A program made the position numbers and the translations under genes. A DNA stretch of 64,000 nucleotides from Congeria kusceri. Taxonomy: Eukaryota; Mollusca; Bivalvia; Myida; Dreissenidae. The notes beneath the pieces are model-generated. The model was given only the letters and a program-made list of their open reading frames with translations. It ran no database searches and was not told the origin of the DNA. Shown here in pieces: positions 22,477 to 34,338 of this stretch (position 1 is its first letter; every line of letters begins with the position of its first letter). The stretch is from the NCBI GenBank assembly GCA_027627225.1, contig CM051027.1, positions 88,272,451-88,336,450 of the forward strand, in the 5' to 3' direction.

Positions 22477-23078
22477 ATTGACTGCTGGGTCATGAACTCA
22501 TGCAGTAAATCCCGGAACGCTTTGCCAGCCTGAGTTAAGACGCGGTCGGCCCAGTCATCTAATGACTCCTCAACCTCTTGCAGAGCATTAGAAAACGTTA
22601 CCATGGTCGTTTCTGGCAGCTCTCGGTAACCGAACCGTCGCTCTAATTTTTGAACTACCTCACTGTAGTAAAGCTCAGACTGCTTATCCATTACTAAGGC
22701 GTACAATTCGCTCGCCTTGTCAACTAAACAAAGACAGAGGTAATCCCTCATCTCTTCCTCATTCCATTCATAAATGGAAGCAAACTTTGTCAGAAATGCC
22801 TGCCAGCTACCCCTACCATCATACACCAGATATTTAGGCAACAACTGAAGCCTAGACCCCTGATGGCCCACCTCAGGGGTAGCCAAATTCCTTCGTGCAC
22901 CACGCGTAGCTGATGGTGCAGCCTGTGCCGGAAGACTCTGCAAGCCAACATTCAAAGAAGCCACTGGCGCTGCCTGGATTGAAGCTACATTCCCCTGATG
23001 AACAGGCTGGGGCATATAGGTCACCGGCAACATGTGCAGGTTACCTGAACCCATCGGTTGACCAGGAGTGCCAACCAA
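22467..23078 (-). pseudogene. Unit 1 gag-like capsid region
   Basis: This is a 203-codon minus frame, Gln/Pro-rich at the start, then LPKYLVYDGRGSWQAFLTKF and a WADRVLTQAGKAFRD stretch, the pattern of Ty3/Gypsy Gag. In this unit a TAA closes the frame after the SICS residues; in units 2-4 the matching codon is TAC and the frame runs 21 codons further. The frame then shifts relative to the CCHC region, so the gag reading frame is broken in every unit. Confidence 0.75.
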
Positions 23079-24335
23079 GACGTATTGGCATTGCTGACCC
23101 TTTTACAAGCCCCTTTTACCCCACCAAAATAGTCTTGGCAGAAACATCACCACCGGGCCAAAAGTCTGGCCAAGACAATTCAGGCAACCTGTGACTTGAC
23201 TTCCCATTAGATGCGTTAGACACAATAAGGGTGTCCAGCAATTTTCACAGGACACAGAATGCTCACATTCGTTGTATGCTGCCCAAATTAAGTCAGATGT
23301 ATAATTTCCCAACAAACCCGCCCCCCCCCCCCATACCATATGGTATGCTAATTATTTGGGATACATATTTCCCCCTCAGAGCATGGTGCATAATCTGCTT
23401 AGAAGATAGTTAACTAATGTGAAGGCCTCGTATTGGCAACCCCCAGACACGGTCACCACCCCCGCCCTAGGTTAGAAAGATCTGGCCTAACTGGTCACTC
23501 ACTGCCCATCGACTTGACATATTAACCCTCCGGTTGTGCCAGTTTCACGGCCCAACCACACCTTACTAACCGTACAACGCGATCAACCCTTTCTGACAAA
23601 CCAATCCTGACCAACCAACCAACCTGGCTGACCAGACACCTGGCCCTAAAAACCGCATCACTAGGTTCAACCACTACTGGCCAACCACTCACCGCGGACA
23701 CCAAACACCCAACCGGCCAGACACCTGGCCCCACTCAGCCCCCATGATCGCCATGCGCGACCAACTGCACACCCACCCACCCACACCCGACCCAATAAGC
23801 AACCCCAAGGCCCTCCACCGCCCGTTAATTGGTGTAACACCCCCCCCACCAATTCCATGCACCCGACCCCTACAGGTTGTAGAGGCACTTACCGTTTTCC
23901 GCAGTGATGCGGAGGACCTTATCCAGGGTTGTCTGCTGCACCTTGGCAACGCTTCAGACCAACTTAACACTTCTTTTTCTGCCCGGTCACGTCCCCATCG
24001 CCTGAGGACCCAACCGGATCCATCACAACTAGCCGCTCTTCTGGCTCTGACCTTTGCACGACCAGCTGCTCTTCCGGCTCAGACCTTTCCACGACTAGCC
24101 ACTCTTCTGGCTCTGACCTTTCCACAACCAGTGGCTCCAGTCGCTCTTTCGAACTACTACTCATCTGCTCGTCTCCCTGCCGCCCACCAGACAGCTTCAG
24201 TCCCGCTTGCTCTCTACCAACCGTGACCGTCTGTACCACCTGCCAACCTCTTCTGTACCATCGTAGAGTCCGACCTACGCAGACTATCGCCACTAACAGG
24301 TACGCCCATGTCCGAAACCAATAGAATGGACTGCA

Positions 24336-24989
24336 TCATGTCGGCCAAGACACCAAGCCGCACCTTCTCACCCCCTTCCACACACTTGCACAGGAACCCA
24401 CTGTACATTCAATCAGCCCCCCCCCCCCCGACTGCCAACCATGCATCAGCCATCTCCGAACGAAACGAAAGTCCTTGTCATAGGCCTGTCGCTCCATGAA
24501 TTTGGAATGGCCGACTTGGGCTGCCATCTTCTCAACCGTTTTGGCCTCATCAACCTGACTCTTAACCTCGGGTCTCACTGCCAGGGGCACTACACTCTCT
24601 ACTTTGTCATCCATTGGAACGACCTCATTACCAACACGAATGACTGACTTTTGAAGGTCAATAAGCATACCGTCCTTTCCCATAAATTCGAGCCTTAGCA
24701 ACATGCTGTCATCTATGGGAGCTTGATACACCCTTTCCGTAAACACGTTACTGCCCAGCTCAATGCTAATAGGCGCGACACTGGCCCCTTTCATGAGTAG
24801 CTGTCTTCCAGCCGTCATCAGGGACACATGCTCCAGTACCGGTATATCACCCGGTAACCTTTCCATCACCCTATCGGACACTAGGGTCACCTCCGCAGCC
24901 GTATCAACAACAGCCTGTATTGCAAGGCCATTCAACCACACCTTAACCCAGAACATCGGGTCCTTCATGATCAGTTGTTGGCCCTTCAA
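24336..24989 (-). pseudogene. Unit 2 retropepsin-like region
   Basis: Active-site loop DTAA. The frame is 217 codons, longer than in units 1 and 4, because the poly-C tract near 24418-24429 differs in length and changes the downstream frame. Confidence 0.72.
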
Positions 24990-25012
24990 TCTAGGGGTCA
25001 GGCCAGGGCCGC

Positions 25013-25570
25013 CTAAACTGACCCCCTGCCGTTTAAATCGGCAAACGTCACCTTGTTTACCTCTTTCAAGTTATTGCCGCCTTTTTCTCTTGCAGGATTC
25101 GGACACCCTCTTTCTATGTGTCCAAACTCATCACAACCGTAGCAACCGTAATTTTTAGCCAGAGACTGCGTCCGGCCTCGCAACCTGGGACTGTCACGCT
25201 TCTCATGTCCCGTTTCCTTGCAGTTACAACACTGTCCACTAGGAGAAGATGTTGGGCTCCTGCTTCGCTTTGTAAGCAGCGTATCTAGCTTGCCCATTAA
25301 AATTTCCATTTTCTCCTCCATCCTCTCAACTTTCTTTTCTAAGGCTTCGAGCCTTTCACCTGACCTGCCTTTTGCGGCCACCCTCTCTTCTACAACCTCT
25401 TCTTCCTCCCCGTAGCCTACCTTCCATACGGCTTTAGGCTTACTGTACATCAACCTATGAATATGGATTTCCCATTTCAGTTTGTCTATAGTCTCTTTTA
25501 TAGACTGTGGTCTCTTATTAACCACCTGTTCCCCTGCCTCCCTTTCCCTAGCCCCCATGCGTAACTGCAA
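25013..25570 (-). pseudogene. Unit 2 nucleocapsid-like region with CCHC knuckles
   Basis: Same architecture as unit 1. The second knuckle reads CYGCDEFGHIERGC, and the first lacks its final Cys. Confidence 0.72.
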
Positions 25571-26172
25571 ATTGACTGCTGGGTCATGAACTCATGCAGT
25601 AAATCCCGGAACGCTTTGCCAGCCTGAGTTAAGACGCGGTCGGCCCAGTCATCTAATGACTCCTCAACCTCTTGCAGAGCATTAGAAAACGTTACCATGG
25701 TCGTTTCTGGCAGCTCTCGGTAACCGAACCGTCGCTCTAATTTTTGAACTACCTCACTGTAGTAAAGCTCAGACTGCTTATCCATTACTAAGGCGTACAA
25801 TTCGCTCGCCTTGTCAACTAAACAAAGACAGAGGTAATCCCTCATCTCTTCCTCATTCCATTCATAAATGGAAGCAAACTTTGTCAGAAATGCCTGCCAG
25901 CTACCCCTACCATCATACACCAGATATTTAGGCAACAACTGAAGCCTAGACCCCTGATGGCCCACCTCAGGGGTAGCCAAATTCCTTCGTGCACCACGCG
26001 TAGCTGATGGTGCAGCCTGTGCCGGAAGACTCTGCAATCCAACATTCAAAGAAGCCACTGGCGCTGCCTGGATTGAAGCTACATTCCCCTGATGAACAGG
26101 CTGGGGCATATAGGTCACCGGCAACATGTGCAGGTTACCTGAACCCATCGGTTGACCAGGAGTGCCAACCAA
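25498..26172 (-). pseudogene. Unit 2 gag-like capsid region
   Basis: Copy of the unit 1 gag-like region with TAC where unit 1 has TAA, giving a 224-codon frame. It overlaps the CCHC frame (25013-25570) by 73 bp in another frame. Confidence 0.72.
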
Positions 26173-27430
26173 GACGTATTGGCATTGCTGACCCTTTTAC
26201 AAGCCCCTTTTACCCCACCAAAATAGTCTTGGCAGAAACATCACCACCGGGCCAAAAGTCTGGCCAAGACAATTCAGGCAACCTGTGACTTGACTTCCCA
26301 TTAGATGCGTTAGACACAATAAGGGTGTCCAGCAATTTTCACAGGACACAGAATGCTCACATTCGTTGTATGCTGCCCAAATTAAGTCAGATGTATAATT
26401 TCCCAACAAACCCGCCCCCCCCCCCCCATACCATATGGTATGCTAATTATTTGGGATACATATTTCCCCCTCAGAGCATGGTGCATAATCTGCTTAGAAG
26501 ATAGTTAACTAATGTGAAGGCCTCGTATTGGCAACCCCCAGACACGGTCACCACCCCCGCCCTAGGTTAGAAAGATCTGGCCTAACTGGTCACTCACTGC
26601 CCATCGACTTGACATATTAACCCTCCGGTTGTGCCAGTTTCACGGCCCAACCACACCTTACTAACCGTACAACGCGATCAACCCTTTCTGACAAACCAAT
26701 CCTGACCAACCAACCAACCTGGCTGACCAGACACCTGGCCCTAAAAACCGCATCACTAGGTTCAACCACTACTGGCCAACCACTCACCGCGGACACCAAA
26801 CACCCAACCGGCCAGACACCTGGCCCCACTCAGCCCCCATGATCGCCATGCGCGACCAACTGCACACCCACCCACCCACACCCGACCCAATAAGCAACCC
26901 CAAGGCCCTCCACCGCCCGTTAATTGGTGTAACACCCCCCCCACCAATTCCATGCACCCGACCCCTACAGGTTGTAGAGGCACTTACCGTTTTCCGCAGT
27001 GATGCGGAGGACCTTATCCAGGGTTGTCTGCTGCACCTTGGCAACGCTTCAGACCAACTTAACACTTCTTTTTCTGCCCGGTCACGTCCCCATCGCCTGA
27101 GGACCCAACCGGATCCATCACAACTAGCCGCTCTTCTGGCTCTGACCTTTGCACGACCAGCTGCTCTTCCGGCTCAGACCTTTCCACGACTAGCCACTCT
27201 TCTGGCTCTGACCTTTCCACAACCAGTGGCTCCAGTCGCTCTTTCGAACTACTACTCATCTGCTCGTCTCCCTGCCGCCCACCAGACAGCTTCAGTCCCG
27301 CTTGCTCTCTACCAACCGTGACCGTCTGTACCACCTGCCAACCTCTTCTGTACCATCGTAGAGTCCGACCTACGCAGACTATCGCCACTAACAGGTACGC
27401 CCATGTCCGAAACCAATAGAATGGACTGCA

Positions 27431-28084
27431 TCATGTCGGCCAAGACACCAAGCCGCACCTTCTCACCCCCTTCCACACACTTGCACAGGAACCCACTGTA
27501 CATTCAATCAGCCCCCCCCCCCCCGACTGCCAACCATGCATCAGCCATCTCCGAACGAAACGAAAGTCCTTGTCATAGGCCTGTCGCTCCATGAATTTGG
27601 AATGGCCGACTTGGGCTGCCATCTTCTCAACCGTTTTGGCCTCATCAACCTGACTCTTAACCTCGGGTCTCACTGCCAGGGGCACTACACTCTCTACTTT
27701 GTCATCCATTGGAACGACCTCATTACCAACACGAATGACTGACTTTTGAAGGTCAATAAGCATACCGTCCTTTCCCATAAATTCGAGCCTTAGCAACATG
27801 CTGTCATCTATGGGAGCTTGATACACCCTTTCCGTAAACACGTTACTGCCCAGCTCAATGCTAATAGGCGCGACACTGGCCCCTTTCATGAGTAGCTGTC
27901 TTCCAGCCGTCATCAGGGACACATGCTCCAGTACCGGTATATCACCCGGTAACCTTTCCATCACCCTATCGGACACTAGGGTCACCTCCGCAGCCGTATC
28001 AACAACAGCCTGTATTGCAAGGCCATTCAACCACACCTTAACCCAGAACATCGGGTCCTTCATGATCAGTTGTTGGCCCTTCAA
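27431..28084 (-). pseudogene. Unit 3 retropepsin-like region
   Basis: Translated product identical to unit 2 over 217 codons, including DTAA and the same poly-C-dependent C-terminus. Confidence 0.72.
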
Positions 28085-28107
28085 TCTAGGGGTCAGGCCA
28101 GGGCCGC

Positions 28108-28665
28108 CTAAACTGACCCCCTGCCGTTTAAATCGGCAAACGTCACCTTGTTTACCTCTTTCAAGTTATTGCCGCCTTTTTCTCTTGCAGGATTCGGACA
28201 CCCTCTTTCTATGTGTCCAAACTCATCACAACCGTAGCAACCGTAATTTTTAGCCAGAGACTGCGTCCGGCCTCGCAACCTGGGACTGTCACGCTTCTCA
28301 TGTCCCGTTTCCTTGCAGTTACAACACTGTCCACTAGGAGAAGATGTTGGGCTCCTGCTTCGCTTTGTAAGCAGCGTATCTAGCTTGCCCATTAAAATTT
28401 CCATTTTCTCCTCCATCCTCTCAACTTTCTTTTCTAAGGCTTCGAGCCTTTCACCTGACCTGCCTTTTGCGGCCACCCTCTCTTCTACAACCTCTTCTTC
28501 CTCCCCGTAGCCTACCTTCCATACGGCTTTAGGCTTACTGTACATCAACCTATGAATATGGATTTCCCATTTCAGTTTGTCTATAGTCTCTTTTATAGAC
28601 TGTGGTCTCTTATTAACCACCTGTTCCCCTGCCTCCCTTTCCCTAGCCCCCATGCGTAACTGCAA
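28108..28665 (-). pseudogene. Unit 3 nucleocapsid-like region with CCHC knuckles
   Basis: Translated product identical to unit 2. Confidence 0.72.
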
Positions 28666-29267
28666 ATTGACTGCTGGGTCATGAACTCATGCAGTAAATC
28701 CCGGAACGCTTTGCCAGCCTGAGTTAAGACGCGGTCGGCCCAGTCATCTAATGACTCCTCAACCTCTTGCAGAGCATTAGAAAACGTTACCATGGTCGTT
28801 TCTGGCAGCTCTCGGTAACCGAACCGTCGCTCTAATTTTTGAACTACCTCACTGTAGTAAAGCTCAGACTGCTTATCCATTACTAAGGCGTACAATTCGC
28901 TCGCCTTGTCAACTAAACAAAGACAGAGGTAATCCCTCATCTCTTCCTCATTCCATTCATAAATGGAAGCAAACTTTGTCAGAAATGCCTGCCAGCTACC
29001 CCTACCATCATACACCAGATATTTAGGCAACAACTGAAGCCTAGACCCCTGATGGCCCACCTCAGGGGTAGCCAAATTCCTTCGTGCACCACACGTAGCT
29101 GATGGTGCAGCCTGTGCCGGAAGACTCTGCAAGCCAACATTCAAAGAAGCCACTGGCGCTGCCTGGATTGAAGCTACATTCCCCTGATGAACAGGCTGGG
29201 GCATATAGGTCACCGGCAACATGTGCAGGTTACCTGAACCCATCGGTTGACCAGGAGTGCCAACCAA
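28593..29267 (-). pseudogene. Unit 3 gag-like capsid region
   Basis: Nearly identical to unit 2. One visible change is Arg to Cys (SATCGARRN) near the start. Confidence 0.72.
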
Positions 29268-30603
29268 GACGTATTGGCATTGCTGACCCTTTTACAAGCC
29301 CCTTTTACCCCACCAAAATAGTCTTGGCAGAAACATCACCACCGGGCCAAAAGTCTGGCCAAGACAATTCAGGCAACCTGTGACTTGACTTCCCATTAGA
29401 TGCGTTAGACACAATAAGGGTGTCCAGCAATTTTCACAGGACACAGAATGCTCACATTCGTTGTATGCTGCCCAAATTAAGTCAGATGTATAATTTCCCA
29501 ACAAACCCGCCCCCCCCCCCCCCCCCATACCATATGGTATGCTAATTATTTGGGATACATATTTCCCCCTCAGAGCATGGTGCATAATCTGCTTAGAAGA
29601 TAGTTAACTAATGTGAAGGCCTCGTATTGGCAACCCCCAGACACGGTCACCACCCCCGCCCTAGGTTAGAAAGATCTGGCCTAACTGGTCACTCACTGCC
29701 CATCGACTTGACATATTAACCCTCCGGTTGTGCCAGTTTCACGGCCCAACCACACCTTACTAACCGTACAACGCGATCAACCCTTTCTGACAAACCAATC
29801 CTGACCAACCAACCAACCTGGCTGACCAGACACCTGGCCCTAAAAACCGCATCACTAGGTTCAACCACTACTGGCCAACCACTCGCCGCGGACACCAAAC
29901 ACCCAACCGGCCAGACACCTGGCCCCACTCAGCCCCCATGATCACCATGCGCGACCAACTGCACACCCACCCACCCACACCCGACCCAATAAGCAACCCC
30001 AAGGCCCTCCACCGCCCGTTAATTGGTGTAACACCCCCCCCCACCAATTCCCTGCACCCGACCCCTACAGGTTGTAGAGGCACTTACCGTTTTCCGCAGT
30101 GATGCGGAGGACCTTATCCAGGGTTGTCTGCTGCACCTTGGCAACGCTTCAGACCAACTTAACACTTCTTTTTCTGCCCGGTCACGTCCCCATCGCCTGA
30201 GGACCCAACCGGATCCATCACAACTAGCCGCTCTTCTGGCTCTGACCTTTGCACGACCAGCTGCTCTTCCGGCTCAGACCTTTCCACGACTAGCCACTCT
30301 TCTGGCTCTGACCTTTCCACAACCAGTGGCTCCAGTCGCTCTTTCGAACTACTACTCGTCTGCTCGTCTCCCTGCCGCCCACCAGACAGCTTCAGTCCCG
30401 CTTGCGCTCTACCAACCGTGACCGTCTGTACCACCTGCCAACCTCTTCTGTACCATCGTAGAGTCCGACCTACGCAGACTATCGCCACTAACAGGTACGC
30501 CCATGTCCGAAACCAATAGAATGGACTGCATCATGTCGGCCAAGACACCAAGCCGCACCTTCTCACCCCCTTCCACACACTTGCACAGGAACCCACTGTA
30601 CAT

Positions 30604-31182
30604 TCAATCAGCCCCCCCCCCCGACTGCCAACCATGCATCAGCCATCTCCGAACGAAACGAAAGTCCTTGTCATAGGCCTGTCGCTCCATGAATTTGGAA
30701 TGGTCTACTTGGGCTGCCATCTTCTCAACCGTTTTGGCCTCATCAACCTGACTCTTAACCTCGGGTCTCACTGCCAGGGGCACTACACTCTCTACTTTGT
30801 CATCCATTGGAACGACCTCATTACCAACACGAATGACTGACTTTTGAAGGTCAATAAGCATACCGTCCTTTCCCATAAATTCGAGCCTTAGCAACATGCT
30901 GTCATCTATGGGAGCTTGATACACCCTTTCCGTAAACACGTTACTGCCCAGCTCAATGCTAATAGGCGCGACACTGGCCCCTTTCATGAGTAGCTGTCTT
31001 CCAGCCGTCATCAGGGACACATGCTCCAGTACCGGTATATCACCCGGTAACCTTTCCATCACCCTATCGGACACTAGGGTCACCTCCGCAGCCGTATCAA
31101 CAACAGCCTGTATTGCAAGGCCATTCAACCACACCTTAACCCAGAACATCGGGTCCTTCATGATCAGTTGTTGGCCCTTCAA
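30604..31182 (-). pseudogene. Unit 4 retropepsin-like region
   Basis: DTAA active-site loop; 192 codons. A visible Gly to Asp change lies in AAQVDHSKF. Confidence 0.72.
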
Positions 31183-31205
31183 TCTAGGGGTCAGGCCAGG
31201 GCCGC

Positions 31206-31763
31206 CTAAACTGACCCCCTGCCGTTTAAATCGGCAAACGTCACCTTGTTTACCTCTTTCAAGTTATTGCCGCCTTTTTCTCTTGCAGGATTCGGACACC
31301 CTCTTTCTATGTGTCCAAACTCATCACAACCGTAGCAACCGTAATTTTTAGCCAGAGACTGCGTCCGGCCTCGCAACCTGGGACTGTCACGCTTCTCATG
31401 TCCCGTTTCCTTGCAGTTACAACACTGTCCACTAGGAGAAGATGTTGGGCTCCTGCTTCGCTTTGTAAGCAGCGTATCTAGCTTGCCCATTAAAATTTCC
31501 ATTTTCTCCTCCATCCTCTCAACTTTCTTTTCTAAGGCTTCGAGCCTTTCACCTGACCTGCCTTTTGCGGCCACCCTCTCTTCTACAACCTCTTCTTCCT
31601 CCCCGTAGCCTACCTTCCATACGGCTTTAGGCTTACTGTACATCAACCTATGAATATGGATTTCCCATTTCAGTTTGTCTATAGTCTCTTTTATAGACTG
31701 TGGTCTCTTATTAACCACCTGTTCCCCTGCCTCCCTTTCCCTAGCCCCCATGCGTAACTGCAA
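31206..31763 (-). pseudogene. Unit 4 nucleocapsid-like region with CCHC knuckles
   Basis: Translated product identical to unit 2. Confidence 0.72.
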
Positions 31764-32692
31764 ATTGACTGCTGGGTCATGAACTCATGCAGTAAATCCC
31801 GGAACGCTTTGCCAGCCTGAGTTAAGACGCGGTCGGCCCAGTCATCTAATGACTCCTCAACCTCTTGCAGAGCATTAGAAAACGTTACCATGGTCGTTTC
31901 TGGCAGCTCTCGGTAACCGAACCGTCGCTCTAATTTTTGAACTACCTCACTGTAGTAAAGCTCAGACTGCTTATCCATTACTAAGGCGTACAATTCGCTC
32001 GCCTTGTCAACTAAACAAAGACAGAGGTAATCCCTCATCTCTTCCTCATTCCATTCATAAATGGAAGCAAACTTTGTCAGAAATGCCTGCCAGCTACCCC
32101 TACCATCATACACCAGATATTTAGGCAACAACTGAAGCCTAGACCCCTGATGGCCCACCTCAGGGGTAGCCAAATTCCTTCGTGCACCACGCGTAGCTGA
32201 TGGTGCAGCCTGTGCCGGAAGACTCTGCAATCCAACATTCAAAGAAGCCACTGGCGCTGCCTGGATTGAAGCTACATTCCCCTGATGAACAGGCTGGGGC
32301 ATATAGGTCACCGGCAACATGTGCAGGTTACCTGAACCCATCGGTTGACCAGGAGTGCCAACCAAGACGTATTGGCATTGCTGACCCAGTGGCTGCAGTT
32401 GCGGTGGTTGCATATGAACCTGCTGTGACATAGGTTCCACCCTAGGCTGCACGGTCCCCGTCCCAGCCCCCCTTCCTCTCACCTTGTCATCTGCAGGTGG
32501 TGGGACAGGCAACACGGGTGACCCACTTAATGTGGCATTATCTATCGCCACCTTCAACCTACCAATCACACCTTGAGCCTCATCGTCTAGGCTAACTTCC
32601 GGCCCAATACTTGGCCGTTCCTCCGACTCATCATCCTTCACATCATGTTCAGATTTACTGAACCTCAACCCCGCCCACATCTCATCAGACAC
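31691..32692 (-). pseudogene. Unit 4 gag-like region with unique N-terminal extension
   Basis: Open for 333 codons because this unit retains the upstream gag sequence that the other three lost at the junction (acidic, EERPSIGPEVSLDDEAQG near the start). The apparent start at 32692 is GTG and an in-frame TGA lies just before it, so it is not a genuine start. A separate frame at 32695-32847 starts with an ATG (MPTIETIDADTALAAELQ) and closes at the same place in another frame, consistent with a frameshift. Confidence 0.7.
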
Positions 32693-32992
32693 TCAAATTG
32701 GGTAACAAAGTCAACTGCTCCCTCGTGATTGGCCCCTCAGATTCCCTGAAGCGAACAATCAATTCTGCCACTTTAAGCCCTATGTCCCAGACCATCTGCA
32801 ATTCAGCTGCCAAAGCTGTATCGGCATCGATGGTCTCTATGGTCGGCATTAATAATTGTTACTTAATGTAAGGAAACCAGAAAAAAACAAAGACAATTTT
32901 TTACTTTTATTATTTTTATTCTTATTCAGGTTAGTAGTTAATTGCCAATAGACACAAATACTAAACAATTGCTAAATTCAAGCGATATAGCT

Positions 32993-33048
32993 CAAAAGTA
33001 CCTATTCTCAGTGTAATCAAATTGTTGTTGGTGGTGGTGGTGGTGATT
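32993..33048. repeat. GGT/TTG microsatellite
   Basis: A short run of GGTGGTGGTGGTGG follows ATTGTTGTTG, just outside the retroelement array. Confidence 0.7.
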
Positions 33049-33202
33049 TATACCAAATAGGCTATTCAGGATGTTGTTTTAATTAATAATTTAAATAAAC
33101 ACTCTCAGCAACCACAAGCAATTGCAGTCAGATCGCGGCAACAAATCATGACCGATCGTCTTTGACCAGGCCTACTGTGAATATACTCAAGAAATATTGC
33201 AT

Positions 33203-33526
33203 AAGGCCAGAGTTTTTTCATTTCTTGGTTCTCTGACATGTGTTGGAAAAGAGTCCTGTTTGAGGAGGGAAAAAAATAAACTAAAAAACAACAACACAGA
33301 ATTGAGTAAATTAATGATGAGAATTTCACAAATGGAAATGGGCATTGATATTTAAATGTTAATGCATTATTACTTACAAAAATCATATTACACAACATTA
33401 ACTTGATCACTACATGATAACCATGACATTAATGATATCGGTTACATTCTACAAATTATTTTTTTCGCTTTTTGAAAATAATCAGGTCGGCGGATCCGAG
33501 AACTAAGAAATAAAAAAATTCGCCTT
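33203..33526. mobile_element. Short TIR element, internally deleted copy
   Basis: Terminal inverted repeats are built on AAGGC...TTTTTT.ATTTCTTGGTTCTC; the right end reads GAGAACTAAGAAATAAAAAA then GCCTTA. Its interior (TGATAACCATGACATTAATG, ATATCGGTTACATTCTACAA, GGTCGGCGGATCCG) matches, in reverse orientation, the longer element at 51198-51969, with about 430 bp missing between two of these blocks. Confidence 0.78.
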
Positions 33527-34324
33527 AATCAATCTAAATTTAGAATATAAATAAACCATAACACGGTTCGGTGCACCGCATTATGACGCGGCAACAAACC
33601 ATCAAACTCATACATTCTGAACATTATCCTGTAGAAATATTTACATGTGTATACTGATGGCTCAGCAACACAATGAAAGCTCAGAATCTGCAAGCAGTCT
33701 AAGAAGTAAGAAGCTAAGTAATTGTCACCCGATTCTGCCAAACACCCATGTACCTAAGCACTGCATTCATCAGTGTTATGGAAATAACTGTGTAGGCAAT
33801 GAGTGACAAGAAGAAGAATAAAATCTATGTTCAAAATAATTTGACATGCTGTTATGTCGTAAATTGAATAAATTAGGCTTTTTCTCTTTCTAATGGTGAC
33901 TGTTGCATTCAAACAACAACATGTCTAGGAAATGACATCAGAGACCTCTACATGCTTATAGCCTTACGTTTGATGGGATATATTATAACACACACTAAGT
34001 TGAACATTTTATTCGGATTTCCTCAAAAAAAAAGAATTTTATTTTAATATTTTCAGCTTAGTTCAAATTTAATCGGCACATACTCGTGTAAATAATAGTG
34101 TAAGAAAAGCATATTTTGTAACAGATACAAAAAAAAAATTAAAGCTCAGTCATCTTCATATTGCTTATATTGGTATTAAATACTCAAGAGGCCATAAATA
34201 ATTATGTCTTGGTTAGCTATCTCTGTTTTCAAATCATTAGACAAGGCTCATTCCATTTCATTTATATTTGGTTGGAAGACGACTGTTGGTGCACATATAG
34301 GACTAAAACTGTTGTTGTTTTCAG
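33527..34324. other. KIF27: Upstream region of the kinesin gene
   Basis: AT-rich sequence with no recognised repeat. The kinesin 5' UTR exon(s) and promoter should lie here or further upstream, because the first coding exon is preceded by an acceptor (TGTTGTTTTCAG, ending at 34324). No first exon or core promoter motif could be identified. Confidence 0.4.
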
Positions 34325-34338
34325 CCAAGTAAGAAAGA

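Larger units (their letters stand above)
19866..32850 (-). mobile_element. Tandemly amplified Ty3/Gypsy-like gag-protease element
   Basis: Four head-to-tail units lie at 20010-23100, 23101-26194, 26195-29289 and 29290-32387 (3091, 3094, 3095 and 3098 bp). All three internal junctions read GCTGACCC directly followed by TTTTACAAGCC. Only the rightmost unit continues upstream into the N-terminal gag region (32388-32850); only the leftmost continues past the other boundary (to about 19866). Each unit carries, on the minus strand, a gag-like region, a CCHC region and an aspartyl-protease-like region, then about 1.3 kb of C-rich noncoding DNA. No reverse transcriptase, RNase H, integrase or LTR pair was found, so this is a non-autonomous or deleted element. 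Confidence 0.85.

Noticed and set aside
22913..23194. Plus-strand ORFs of 60-160 codons in each array unit
   Set aside because: Shadows of the minus-strand gag-protease frames or of C-rich noncoding DNA; repeated only because the unit is repeated.
33105..33410. Minus ORF of 101 codons
   Set aside because: Lies across a non-autonomous TIR element; no domain recognised.
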